Positions 1 through 11,259 of a stretch of DNA of 64,000 nt are shown one piece after another (the first letter of the stretch is position 1; each line of letters opens with the position of its first letter). The notes under the pieces were generated by a model, which was given only the letters and a program-made list of their open reading frames with translations, did not search any database and was not told where the DNA came from. This stretch comes from Caldilineaceae bacterium. Its GTDB lineage: Bacteria; Chloroflexota; Anaerolineae; Caldilineales; Caldilineaceae. A program made the position numbers and the translations under genes. The DNA is taken from positions 248,001 through 312,000 of the forward strand of contig JAJEBF010000003.1 of the NCBI GenBank assembly GCA_022824025.1, read 5' to 3'.

Positions 1-803
<803 letters not shown>

Positions 804-827
804 ACGCCTCTTCGACCCTTCCTCCCT

Positions 828-1736
828 TTACTCGCTCGCTCGCAAGCGGGGGTTGAACACGAGCTCAAGCGAACGGGTCATCGAAATAATCGCCAGCTGC
901 AAAATCGCAATCGCCACAATCGGCGCCATAATGTACCAGACGCTGTCCTTATAAAAAATCGCGCCCCGCACCCATGCCAGCTGAATCATCACACTCCAGT
1001 TGCCGGCGCTGATCGGCACCAGGCCCAGGAAAACTAGCCCGGCCTGCTGGTAAACGGCGAAGGTCATCCCAAGCGCAAAACTGACAACGATATACGGCAT
1101 CATGTTGGGCACCATCTCCCGCAGCACAATGTGCCACACCCCCAAATCCAGCGCTCTGGCCGCTTCGATAAAGTCTCGCTGCTTGAGAGACAGGGCCTGG
1201 GCGCGCAGAGCCCGCAGAAGCGTCGGCCAGTTCAGAAGCCCCATCAGAATGCCGAGAAACGTCAGACTGTTTAACGAAATAAACGCAGCCAGCACGGCGA
1301 GGAGCGGGAACTGGGGGATCGTGAGAATAATGTCGGTCACCGACATGATGGCGCTGTCCATCCAGCCCCCGATAAAGCCACTCATCGTCCCAAACACAAC
1401 CGCGATCAACGTCGATATCAGGGCCGCCAAAAATGCGACATAGATGACGTCCTTGCCGCCGTTTACGATCTGCGACCAGATGTCCCGACCCTGGTGATCA
1501 GTTCCCAGGGGATGTTCAAGGGTCGGCGTGATGTAGATCCTGTCGATCTTTGTCTTCGTGTCCAGTTCGATGAAGACGGGACCTGCATAGGAAAGCAGAA
1601 CGACAAACAGGACAACGATGAAGCCGATAAAGCCGACGCGATTGTAGGCCAGGAGGCGCACAACGGTCCGAAACCCTTTCCATGTTCCCGCGATGACCCC
1701 GTCTGCCTGTTTGTTGTCCATCGCTTGTGCCGTCAT
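828..1736 (-). CDS. dppC: Peptide-type ABC transporter permease (DppC-like)
   Basis: Inner-membrane permease of a DppC/OppC-type importer, 303 residues. An N-terminal helix (residues about 30-50) is followed by a periplasmic stretch with the LGTDHQGRD motif typical of DppC proteins. A five-helix BPD_transp_1 core comes next, with the EAA loop FIEAARALDLGVWHIVLRE that docks on the ATPase. The ATG at 1736 was preferred over an in-frame start at 1799 because a GGGAG ribosome site sits about seven bases before it and the protein then begins like other DppC proteins. It lies between dppB and dppD on the same strand. No substrate-binding protein gene is in the window. Confidence 0.92.
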   Translation of the reverse strand: MTAQAMDNKQADGVIAGTWKGFRTVVRLLAYNRVGFIGFIVVLFVVLLSYAGPVFIELDTKTKIDRIYITPTLEHPLGTDHQGRDIWSQIVNGGKDVIYVAFLAALISTLIAVVFGTMSGFIGGWMDSAIMSVTDIILTIPQFPLLAVLAAFISLNSLTFLGILMGLLNWPTLLRALRAQALSLKQRDFIEAARALDLGVWHIVLREMVPNMMPYIVVSFALGMTFAVYQQAGLVFLGLVPISAGNWSVMIQLAWVRGAIFYKDSVWYIMAPIVAIAILQLAIISMTRSLELVFNPRLRASE

Positions 1737-1812
1737 ATCTCTACTCCCGGCCTCCCATGGTTCTGATTCCCCGCATAACCCGCTCCCCTTTGGAAACACT
1801 CAGGGGCAGGTC

Positions 1813-2895
1813 TCAATTGTCCTGCAGCTTGATGCGGGGGTCGAGCCAGCCGTACAGGACATCGGCAAAGAAGTTGGCGAAGATCACGGAAAACGTAATG
1901 ATCAGGAAGATGCCCTGCATCAGCGTATAGTCCCGCTGGTTGATCGCCTGGCCCAACATGCGGCCTATCCCGCCATACTCGAAAATTTGCTCCACAAGCA
2001 GCGAACCGCCTACCACAAAACCGATCCGGATCGTCAGAATCGTGAACAGAGGTAAGATCGCATTCCGTCCCACATAGGCTGTGGTAATACGCCACTCCTT
2101 CAGCCCGCGCGCCTTGGCAATCGTCACATAGTCCTCGCCCAACGTGCTGATCGTGTTGCTCTTCATGCTCAGCATCCAGAATCCAATACTGGTCAGTACA
2201 TATGTTGAGATCGGCAAGGCGCCGTGAAAGAGGGCGTCAAGAAAGAACTCGAAATTCAATCCCGGCGTCATCCCCGACGAGTACGCGCCCCGCATCGCCG
2301 CGATCGGCAGAATCTTCCACTGTACGCCCAACCACACCACGATCAACAGCCCAATAAGGAAATCAGGGACCGAACTCACCACCGAGCTCAGCACCGTCAA
2401 ACCATGGTCGAGATAGCTGTCGCGGCGGTAGGCCATGATCACGCCCAGCAGCACGCCGATCGTGAAGCTGATCAGCAGCCCCAGACCAACGCTGAACAGA
2501 GTCCAGGGCAAGAAGCGCAGGATCACCTCGGTTACAGTCGTTCCGGGTGACAGGACCGACTGGCCGAAATTGCCCCGCGCCAGGTTTTGCAGATAGGAGA
2601 AATACTGGAGTATGACCGGCTGTTCCAGGTCGATGGCAAAGAGGGCCGCCGCCTGGTCCTTGGCCTCATGAACCGGCATTCCGTACGTGACGATCAGCTG
2701 GTTCACATAGATCTCAATTGGATTGCCCGGCAGAAGTCGAACCAGAAAGAAGATGATCGTCGTAACAATGAAGATAGTGGCCAGCGCACGCAGAAGCTTG
2801 CGGAAGAAATAGGAGCCCCAGATCGCGCTGAGAATCGATAGCGGGCTGGTAGCGCCACCGCCGCGGACATCAGACAGGTCAGCCACTGTCGCCAT
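1813..2895 (-). CDS. dppB: Peptide-type ABC transporter permease (DppB-like)
   Basis: Second inner-membrane permease of the importer, 360 residues. After an N-terminal helix it shows the DppB hallmarks RLLPGNPIE and, further on, YLDHGLTVLSSVVSSVPDFL. The EAA loop reads YVTIAKARGLKEWRITTAY, and the C-terminal region has EQIFEYGGIGRM. A TTG at 2910 is in frame, but the ATG at 2895 has a GGAAG site eight bases upstream and is taken as the start. It is the first gene of the dppBCD operon, about 140 bases downstream of a clear minus-strand promoter. The usual binding protein could be encoded elsewhere. Confidence 0.92.
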   Translation of the reverse strand: MATVADLSDVRGGGATSPLSILSAIWGSYFFRKLLRALATIFIVTTIIFFLVRLLPGNPIEIYVNQLIVTYGMPVHEAKDQAAALFAIDLEQPVILQYFSYLQNLARGNFGQSVLSPGTTVTEVILRFLPWTLFSVGLGLLISFTIGVLLGVIMAYRRDSYLDHGLTVLSSVVSSVPDFLIGLLIVVWLGVQWKILPIAAMRGAYSSGMTPGLNFEFFLDALFHGALPISTYVLTSIGFWMLSMKSNTISTLGEDYVTIAKARGLKEWRITTAYVGRNAILPLFTILTIRIGFVVGGSLLVEQIFEYGGIGRMLGQAINQRDYTLMQGIFLIITFSVIFANFFADVLYGWLDPRIKLQDN

Positions 2896-3262
2896 ACTGA
2901 TCACTTCCAATCTTTAGTTGGATTGCTTTCGGGGGTACACCCAGCCGAAACCGGTGTGTTCGCGCCGCCTATTGCCCAAACGGTACGTTGGACAAGCCTT
3001 CGGGGGCGAAGGCCACTGCAGTTGCGCTTTCGGCGAAAGTATAGCACGTTTCTTGCTTCTGACAAACTATCGCGCCCGCTCTGAACAGCTCAAGCGCCTA
3101 CTCCTTGCTTCGCCGCCAATCCGAGGCCTGGCTCGCCGAGGTGCCTTCACCTCAACATGAACCTGACGGCCGGCGCTTCTTCGCCCCTCCCGGTGTGCCA
3201 TTCCGCGCCACTTCACGTACAATGAATGCAGCTTGACTGCAAAACAACTGTGGAGAAACCAG
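2896..3262. other. Divergent intergenic region between dppB and malic enzyme gene
   Basis: No gene is seen here. It carries the promoter for the dpp operon on the minus strand (listed separately) and must also hold the promoter of the malic enzyme gene. For the latter only a TACAAT -10-like box at about 3218-3223 is visible, without a convincing -35 box. Confidence 0.6.
3038..3065 (-). promoter_or_regulatory. Sigma-70-type promoter for dppBCD
   Basis: On the minus strand a -35 box TTGTCA (3060-3065) and a -10 box TATACT (3038-3043) are separated by 16 bases. The site faces the dpp operon and would give a leader of about 135 bases. Confidence 0.65.
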
Positions 3263-5530
<2,268 letters not shown>

Positions 5531-5572
5531 GCGTGTCGAGCGAAGCCGTCCCGGCGCTCCTGCCCCGGGCGA

Positions 5573-5905
5573 TCAAAGATTCCAGCTCTCGTCGCAGTTT
5601 GACACCGTATACATGATCATCTCAGCCGCCGCCTCCACCTGGGGCCAGACCTCCTGGTGGATGTCGCGGCCTACCCACGCCTGGCGCAGCTCCTCGCTCT
5701 CCCAGTAGGATAGCACCTCGTGCGAGAACGGCGGCCTCACCGCGCCCATCGCCTCCAGCTCCTCCTGCGGCAACGGCGTCATCAGTGTCGCGTTCACAAA
5801 GCCCGGCTGCTGACGCATCGCCTCCATCCATACCTCCACAATCACCCGTTCAAGCTCGGCGCTTTCGCCGTCCTTCGCATTGAAATAGACATCCAGTGCA
5901 ATCAT
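5573..5905 (-). CDS. Small dimeric alpha/beta-barrel (ABM-like) monooxygenase family protein
   Basis: A 110-residue protein starting MIALDVYF, with the beta-alpha-beta pattern of antibiotic-biosynthesis-monooxygenase (ABM) proteins. A first strand is followed by a helix (ERVIVEVWMEAMRQQPGF), a strand with NATLMTPL, and a second half containing VLSYWESEELRQAWV. That last segment resembles the W/F-rich 'ESEEAFRAW' stretch of the family. ATG 5905 was chosen over an upstream in-frame codon because AGGAG lies about ten bases before it. Family members are cofactor-free oxygenases or unknown; no substrate can be inferred. It follows the gluconolactonase gene on the same strand after a 480-base gap, so it probably has its own promoter. 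Confidence 0.65.
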   Translation of the reverse strand: MIALDVYFNAKDGESAELERVIVEVWMEAMRQQPGFVNATLMTPLPQEELEAMGAVRPPFSHEVLSYWESEELRQAWVGRDIHQEVWPQVEAAAEMIMYTVSNCDESWNL

Positions 5906-6388
5906 TGCCTGCGCTCTCCTGACTCCTTGAAAGTTTCGTCGCCGCAAACTCCGGCCAAAGGAAACATTATCATCTCAGGCGGCCCAATCCGCAATTCCCT
6001 GGACGTCTGTCCGCCTATGCTCTGTCCTTGGGGCCTCCCCCAACCCCCACCCTACGGTCCATACGCCAATGCGATCGGTTCGCGGCCCCTCCGCGCCCCG
6101 CCCTTCGCGCCACCCAACACACCCCTGCGCAACCACACGCCGCCCGCCGCCAATATGCCTGCGCAACGGGGCGGGGCATGCAGGGAGCGGGTAGCCTTGC
6201 GACAAACGTCAACCCCCGTCACGCCCAACCGCCCGCCCCGGCCCGTCCCAATGCGGCCATCCCGCAAGCGACGCCGGCCAAGCCTGCGGGCGATACGCCT
6301 CCATCCTCCTTGCCCGCACTTAGACGCGCCAATTCAACTCTGTCACCACCTACCTTGCAGGACCCGAGCCCGGCCAAGGCATTCACCC
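5906..6388. other. Long GC-rich spacer, no gene recognised
   Basis: About 480 bases between the gluconolactonase stop and the ABM-like start, both on the minus strand. Open frames here have repetitive Pro/Arg/Ala-rich translations and no family motif, so none is accepted. No riboswitch or clear terminator was recognised. Confidence 0.5.
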
Positions 6389-7276
6389 TCAAAACATGCG
6401 TCTCCCTGCGACCTGGACCCGTACGCGGTAGAGCGACGTGCTGGCAGTGACGAACAGGCTCTTCATATCGTCGTCGCCCCAACAGAAGTTTGCGCAGCCC
6501 TGAGGCATCTTGATAACGCCGAGACAGACGGCGTCCGGGTCAAAAACGTGGATTCCCCCCGGCCCTGTTACAAAGAGATTGCCTTGGCTGTCGACCTTCA
6601 TTCCGTCGGGCGCGCCATCGCGGCCCCCTGTGACCTCGGCCCAGACGCGGCCGTTTTCGAGTACACCTTCACTGTTTACATCAAAGACGCGAATGTGCGC
6701 CCGCATCGTGTCGTTTATGAAGATTTGCGACTCGTCCAACGAGAAACAGAGGCCGTTGGGCTGGTCGAAATCGTCGACGAGCAGTGTCAATTCGCCACTG
6801 TCCGGTTCGAGCCGGTACACGCCCTGAAAGTCAAGCGCCTGCGGGCGGGGCAAGCCATAGTACTCCATCCGACCGAAACCGGGATCTGTGAAATAGACTG
6901 TGCCGTCACGCTTCACCGCGATGTCATTCGGGCTGTTGAGCTCCTTGTCACCGTAATGGGTCGCCAGTACCGTGACGGAACCGTCGCTCTCCGTGCGAGT
7001 AACGCGGCTGGTTGCGTGTTCGCAGGTCACGACGCGACCTTCGCGGTCGTAGGCGTTGCCGTTAGCCATGTTGCTGGGGTGGCGCCAGGTCTCTACGCTG
7101 CCGTCGGGCCGCCAGCGGCGCATGATGTTGCCCGGTATATCGCTGAAGATGAGGTGCTTCTCGACATGGTTCCAGATCGGGCCCTCGGTGAATTCAAAGC
7201 CGCTGCCGGCTTCTTCGATTTCGACACCGTCGTCGATGACGGCGCGGAATCGTTTGTCGCGAATCTCGACGTTCAC
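6389..7276 (-). CDS. SMP-30/gluconolactonase-family lactonase
   Basis: Predicted metal-dependent sugar lactonase, a six-bladed beta-propeller of 295 residues that hydrolyses aldonolactones to aldonic acids. Family landmarks are FTEGPIW near residue 30 (metal-ligand Glu), FSDIPGNIMRRW, SNMANGNAYDREGRVVTCEH, LNSPNDIAVKRDGTVYFTDP and the metal-site region QPNGLCFSLDES followed by DGAPDGMKVDSQGN. The GTG start at 7276 is supported by GGAGG five bases upstream. There is no signal peptide, so it should be cytoplasmic. It resembles a second lactonase at 15236-16213 and may share the oxidative sugar route. The exact lactone is unknown. Confidence 0.88.
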   Translation of the reverse strand: MNVEIRDKRFRAVIDDGVEIEEAGSGFEFTEGPIWNHVEKHLIFSDIPGNIMRRWRPDGSVETWRHPSNMANGNAYDREGRVVTCEHATSRVTRTESDGSVTVLATHYGDKELNSPNDIAVKRDGTVYFTDPGFGRMEYYGLPRPQALDFQGVYRLEPDSGELTLLVDDFDQPNGLCFSLDESQIFINDTMRAHIRVFDVNSEGVLENGRVWAEVTGGRDGAPDGMKVDSQGNLFVTGPGGIHVFDPDAVCLGVIKMPQGCANFCWGDDDMKSLFVTASTSLYRVRVQVAGRRMF

Positions 7277-7327
7277 TTTGTCCTCCGAGTGCGCTGTTTG
7301 AGAGTGAATGGGGTGTGATCGTGTCTA

Positions 7328-7906
7328 CTATTCGTCCGATTCGTATTTCCGCATGAAGTAGCCGAACGACGTGTTCTTGGAGCGCGCCGTATCCTGATCG
7401 AACACTTGCAAGATTTCCAGCATGAATTCTGCTCTTGAATTGTATCTTTTTGGCATCAGGCCGAGAAACCGTTCTTTCGTGAGATGGTCGGTGTTATGCA
7501 GATCTGTAGAGATTCCCAGCCTCTCACATTCACCGGCGTTCAGACCCGCGAGATACCAACTCTCAATCTCTCTGCACACAATCAAGATTCGAATCGAATG
7601 GCGAGGATCAGTGGGGTCTGAAGCGTTTGAAGATAAAGATCTGAAACTGGAGAGAACGCGCTCTTTCCTGTCTGTCACACATGGAGACTCATCCAGGTCC
7701 GCCACGACGATTATGTCGGCCAGGCCAGCATCCTGCATGGACCTGATACTGTTCAGGAAGCTGTTTATCTTCTCCTTCTTCTTCTGGCTATACTGCCAGC
7801 ATTGCACGATGTTGTATTCATTTTCACAAATGGGCTTGATGACGCTCTCGAAGAATCTCTCGTCGTCGTTTCCCTCCACCAATATATAGAGCCGCCGATA
7901 GTTCAA
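7328..7906 (-). CDS. TOPRIM-like nuclease-type protein (DUF4276-like), partner of the upstream AAA ATPase
   Basis: A 192-residue protein with a TOPRIM signature. The acidic start is ILVEGNDDERFFE (Glu 11), a strand ending in the DxD motif VVADLDES (Asp 70, Asp 72) follows, and then CREIESWYLAG, characteristic of DUF4276/OLD-type proteins. TOPRIM folds of this kind act as metal-dependent nucleases in OLD, Gabija and PARIS defence systems. It starts with TTG, and the TTGA overlaps the stop of the ATPase gene, so translation is coupled. Base composition is visibly poorer in GC than the neighbours (one 60-base line inside it counts 29 G/C against 37 in the E1-beta gene), suggesting transfer. Nuclease activity is inference. 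Confidence 0.72.
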   Translation of the reverse strand: MNYRRLYILVEGNDDERFFESVIKPICENEYNIVQCWQYSQKKKEKINSFLNSIRSMQDAGLADIIVVADLDESPCVTDRKERVLSSFRSLSSNASDPTDPRHSIRILIVCREIESWYLAGLNAGECERLGISTDLHNTDHLTKERFLGLMPKRYNSRAEFMLEILQVFDQDTARSKNTSFGYFMRKYESDE

Positions 7907-9207
7907 CGTTCTGCACCCAACAGATTGTCAATAAAGAGGTCCTCTACTCCCAAATCATGTTCCAGAAAGATCCTGACATGCTCACTGGCGGCGGGCTTTG
8001 TTATGCGGCTGAAACCGTTCTTGTCACGGCTTACCAGAAGGATTTTCTCGATACCTGTGTACTTAACAACCTCCGGATTGTGTGTGGTCACAAGGATCTG
8101 TCTCCGTTCGGACACCTCTTTAAACAGTTCCATCAGCCCAGAGAGTGCCTTGGGGTGCAGGTGCATGTCTGGCTCTTCGAAAATGGCGAACCGTTTCTGT
8201 TTCTGAAAGAAGAGAGCGACAACGATAGCAATTATATTGGCCGTTCCGTCGGAGAATAGAAAGGCTGGCAGTTCCTTGTCTTCGGCGAAAGTTTCCCGAG
8301 CCTTAATCGCTATAAACCTGTCTGCCAGTTGTTCAATCCCCAGGTCCTTGAGGTAGGGAAGATTGTACTGGCACAGATTGCGGACACTTCGTCTGGTGTC
8401 TTTGTCGCTGAGCAGCTTTTTGAGTACAACGGCCAAGTTGCTGCCGTCCGTCTCCAGTTCTGAGCGGCCGGCGACTGGAATGACTTCCTTGGCTCTTCTC
8501 GGATCAAAATCGTAGATGCCAATTTCCTTAAACCAATCCATATTTGTTCCTGCAACATGGTGAAGAATAGGCGTTTCAATCAGAAGTGTTTTCTCGGCAA
8601 TCTGCTCGCCTCCGAGTGAAGATAGGTGTTCCATTTTCGGAACCGTTGACCTGACGCTAAGCTTGCCAGAAGAGTTCTCGGCAGTTATTTTGGCGGAGTC
8701 GCTAGCACTCTCCCATGCATTGGCAGGATTCTCATGTGCATAGCTGAGAGTCATTCTATCTCGTTCAACGGAATATTCATCTCCTCTCTCGTGAAATCTA
8801 AGCGAAAACTCATAGTTGAACGACTCAAGCTCTTGAGGAATTTGAATCGAGAGCCCTTGAACTTTCTTGGCATCAAAGCCTTCGCCCACATCTACTCTTC
8901 TGTCCACCTTGTGAGATTCACCTCGAAGAGTCAATTGAAATGAGAGAGGCTCACTTGCAGCTATCCCATAGTTGCGCAAGTATTCCACCCCTCCTTGCAA
9001 AGAGATTGCGTCCTCCAGTCCGTGCGTAGCGATGTCGCGCAGGAACTTGAAGGCCTGAACGAAGTTGGATTTGCCCGACGCGTTCGCGCCGACCACCAGG
9101 TTGAAGCCGTTCAATTCAACCGTCTGGTCCTCGAAACTCTTGAAGTTGGCGATTCTGATTTTGCAAACTGGCATTTTGTTTTTCTCACAATGAAGGCTGA
9201 TCTCCAT
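7903..9207 (-). CDS. OLD/RecF-like AAA ATPase (AAA_21-type), putative defence ATPase
   Basis: A 434-residue SMC/RecF-type ATPase. Walker A is GANASGKSNF (residues 40-49), preceded by IANFKSFEDQTVELNGFN as in RecF/OLD proteins. The D-loop/Walker B region FAIFEEPDMHLHP lies at about 340-352, and the H-switch TTHNPEVV at about 375-382. The C-terminal TOPRIM part of full-length OLD proteins is absent and is instead encoded by the next gene, overlapping by four bases. Start: ATG 9207 has no strong ribosome site; an internal ATG at 9174 is the alternative and would begin MPVCKIRI. ATPase-plus-TOPRIM pairs are typical of anti-phage systems such as PARIS and Gabija, but this subfamily was not matched to a named one. 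Confidence 0.82.
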   Translation of the reverse strand: MEISLHCEKNKMPVCKIRIANFKSFEDQTVELNGFNLVVGANASGKSNFVQAFKFLRDIATHGLEDAISLQGGVEYLRNYGIAASEPLSFQLTLRGESHKVDRRVDVGEGFDAKKVQGLSIQIPQELESFNYEFSLRFHERGDEYSVERDRMTLSYAHENPANAWESASDSAKITAENSSGKLSVRSTVPKMEHLSSLGGEQIAEKTLLIETPILHHVAGTNMDWFKEIGIYDFDPRRAKEVIPVAGRSELETDGSNLAVVLKKLLSDKDTRRSVRNLCQYNLPYLKDLGIEQLADRFIAIKARETFAEDKELPAFLFSDGTANIIAIVVALFFQKQKRFAIFEEPDMHLHPKALSGLMELFKEVSERRQILVTTHNPEVVKYTGIEKILLVSRDKNGFSRITKPAASEHVRIFLEHDLGVEDLFIDNLLGAER

Positions 9208-9524
9208 AATGAGTTGTCATCAGCCTTCAAATTCTCAAGAGAGCTTTTCCCAGGTTTCAAGCGTCGATCCGCGCCGCCGGCATCTGCCCAAACGGAACCA
9301 ACCATCGAGCCAACGACCTTGAACCACCTCTCGATCCCGTGCCACAATTATGACCGCGCTTTACCCAAACGCAAACTTGCGGCTAAATATGTTCTGACTC
9401 CCCAATCGTCCCAGGGAGCCCGCAAACGGCGTATTCTCCTTCACTCTATGGTAAAATACCCGCCAATCAGACCATACACCGCCACCGGAGGGGCGAAGCC
9501 GCACAAGCCCGGGGGAATCTGAAG
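9208..9524. other. Divergent spacer between ATPase gene and E1-beta gene
   Basis: No gene is seen. It holds a candidate minus-strand promoter for the ATPase/TOPRIM pair (9347-9374). A TAAAAT box at 9452-9457 may be the -10 element of the E1-beta gene, without a good -35 partner. Confidence 0.5.
9347..9374 (-). promoter_or_regulatory. Candidate promoter for the ATPase/TOPRIM operon
   Basis: Minus strand -35 TTGCGT (9369-9374) and -10 CATAAT (9347-9352), 16 bases apart. Both boxes deviate from consensus, so this is only a candidate. Confidence 0.35.
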
Positions 9525-10511
9525 ATGAGCAGCACGCGGGAATTAACCTACATCGCAGCCATCACCGAGGCGCTCGACGTGGAAATGGCGCGCGACCCGG
9601 AGGTAATCATTTTCGGCGAAGACGTTGCCGGGCCCTTCGGCGGCGCATTCAAAGTGACCAAGCCCCTGACCGATAAGTACCCGCCCGAACGCATCTTCAA
9701 TACGCCCATGTGCGAAAACGCCTTCATCAGCATGGGCACAGGCATGGCCCTGATGGGCATGCGCCCCGTAATCGAAATGCAGTTCGCCGACTTTATCTCC
9801 AGCGGCTTCGACAGCATCGTCCAGTTCGCCGCCACCAACCACTATCGCTGGGGCGCGCCCGTGCCTTGGGTGATCAGGGCGCCGAGCGACGGCGGCCTGC
9901 GCTCCGGCCCTTTTCACAGCCAGAATCCGGAGGCCTGGTTCACACACTCTCCCGGTCTCAAAGTCGTCGCCCCCGCCACGCCGGCAGATGCCAAGGGCCT
10001 CCTGATCGCCTCCATCCGCGACAACAACCCTGTCATCTACATGGAGAGCAAAATCCTCTACCGTTCAGAGCGCGGCCCCGTACCCGCTGGCGACTACTCT
10101 GTGCCAATTGGCAAGGCCCACACGGCCCGCGAGGGCGCCGACCTCTCCATCATCACCTACGGCGCCCAGGTACGCGAGGCCCAACGAGCCGCGCAGCAGC
10201 TCGCGGAAGAAGATATCGAAGCCGAAATCCTGGACCTGCGCACGCTCAAGCCGTTGGACAAAGAGGCCATCCTCACCTGCGCCCGCAAAACCGGCAAGGT
10301 TCTGATCGTCCACAGCGCAACCGGAAACACCGGCGTCGGCGCCGAAGTGGCCGCGTTGATCGCGCAAGAGGCGTTCGAATGGCTCGACGCGCCCATCCAG
10401 CGGCTGACCGGGCTCGACGTTCCCGTTCCCTTCAGCCCCACCCTGGAAGACGCATACCGTCCCAGCGCGGAAAAGATCCACGCCCGCGCCGCTGAACTGG
10501 CGGCGTTCTGA
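9525..10511 (+). CDS. Thiamine-dependent 2-oxoacid dehydrogenase E1 beta subunit (pyruvate/acetoin/branched-chain type)
   Basis: A 328-residue E1-beta subunit with the pattern of PdhB, AcoB and BkdA2. It begins with a transketolase pyrimidine-binding domain (ITEALDVEMARDPEVIIFGE, with the TPP-activating Glu in GED). FNTPMCENAFISMGTGMALM and PVIEMQFADFI follow, and the C-terminal transketolase domain contains GADLSIITYGAQV and DLRTLKPLDKEAI. Such subunits normally work as alpha2beta2 with an E1-alpha and transfer an acyl group to the E2 lipoyl domain. No E1-alpha, E2 or E3 gene is adjacent, which is unusual. The next gene, a Nudix protein, begins two bases after the stop. The substrate cannot be assigned. 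Confidence 0.87.
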   Translation: MSSTRELTYIAAITEALDVEMARDPEVIIFGEDVAGPFGGAFKVTKPLTDKYPPERIFNTPMCENAFISMGTGMALMGMRPVIEMQFADFISSGFDSIVQFAATNHYRWGAPVPWVIRAPSDGGLRSGPFHSQNPEAWFTHSPGLKVVAPATPADAKGLLIASIRDNNPVIYMESKILYRSERGPVPAGDYSVPIGKAHTAREGADLSIITYGAQVREAQRAAQQLAEEDIEAEILDLRTLKPLDKEAILTCARKTGKVLIVHSATGNTGVGAEVAALIAQEAFEWLDAPIQRLTGLDVPVPFSPTLEDAYRPSAEKIHARAAELAAF

Positions 10512-10513
10512 AC

Positions 10514-11173
10514 ATGGCCGAACTCAATCTGAAACTGGCAACGCTCTGCTATGTGCAACGGCCCGGCCAAACTCTGATGCTGCACCGGGTCAAACGAGCC
10601 AACGACTACCACGAGGGCAAGTGGAACGGGCTCGGCGGGAAATTCGAGCCCGGTGAATCACCTGAGGAGTGTGTCGTGCGCGAGGTCTACGAGGAAAGCG
10701 GCCTCGTCTGTACCCAACCCGCGCTGCGCGGCCAGATTACATTTCCCAACTTCGACGGCGAATCCGACTGGTATGTCTGGCTCTTCCTCGCCAGCCGTTG
10801 GACCGGCAAACTCCGCGACTCGGAAGAGGGCCGACTGGCCTGGATCGATAACGACCGCTTGCTGGATCTGAACCTCTGGCCGGGTGACCGGATGTTCATC
10901 CCCTGGATGTTCGAGGACCGCTTCTTCTCGGCCAAATTCCTCTACGCCGACGGCGACTTCCTGGGCTATGACGTCACCTTCTACGGTCCGGACGGACGCA
11001 TCGAACGCCAGAGCTACCAGCACACCGAAGCCGCACCCGCGCCCAACTTCGTGCCGGTCTACCAGCCTGCGGACGACACCAGTTGCTGGCTGTGCGGCGG
11101 CCCGGTCAGCAAACGCCACTGCAAAATCATCTGCCAGCAGTGCGGGTTTACCCGCGACTGCAGCGATCCCTGA
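10514..11173 (+). CDS. Nudix hydrolase with C-terminal zinc ribbon
   Basis: A 219-residue protein whose first 140 residues form a MutT-like Nudix domain. The Nudix box matches GX5EX7REUXEEXGU at residues 42-64 (GKFEPGES ... REVYEESGL), so pyrophosphohydrolase activity on a nucleoside diphosphate derivative such as 8-oxo-dGTP is likely. The last 30 residues hold two CxxC knuckles (Cys 191/194 and Cys 207/210) plus Cys 203 and Cys 216, forming a probable zinc ribbon that ordinary MutT proteins lack. The segment between (about 140-185) looks like a linker. It starts two bases after the E1-beta stop and is almost certainly cotranscribed with it. Confidence 0.85.
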   Translation: MAELNLKLATLCYVQRPGQTLMLHRVKRANDYHEGKWNGLGGKFEPGESPEECVVREVYEESGLVCTQPALRGQITFPNFDGESDWYVWLFLASRWTGKLRDSEEGRLAWIDNDRLLDLNLWPGDRMFIPWMFEDRFFSAKFLYADGDFLGYDVTFYGPDGRIERQSYQHTEAAPAPNFVPVYQPADDTSCWLCGGPVSKRHCKIICQQCGFTRDCSDP

Positions 11174-11259
11174 TCGCCGCGCCGCCGCATTCCCCGCCTG
11201 GCTGCCGCGGCTATGAGAAAGCGCGCCTGCACTGAAGCCGCCGGCTTGTACCTGCGCTC

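Noticed and set aside
5720-7318. 532-codon plus-strand open frame over the first gluconolactonase
   Set aside because: Pro/Arg-rich translation without motifs in its first half; the rest is antisense to a clear lactonase with GTG start and ribosome site.
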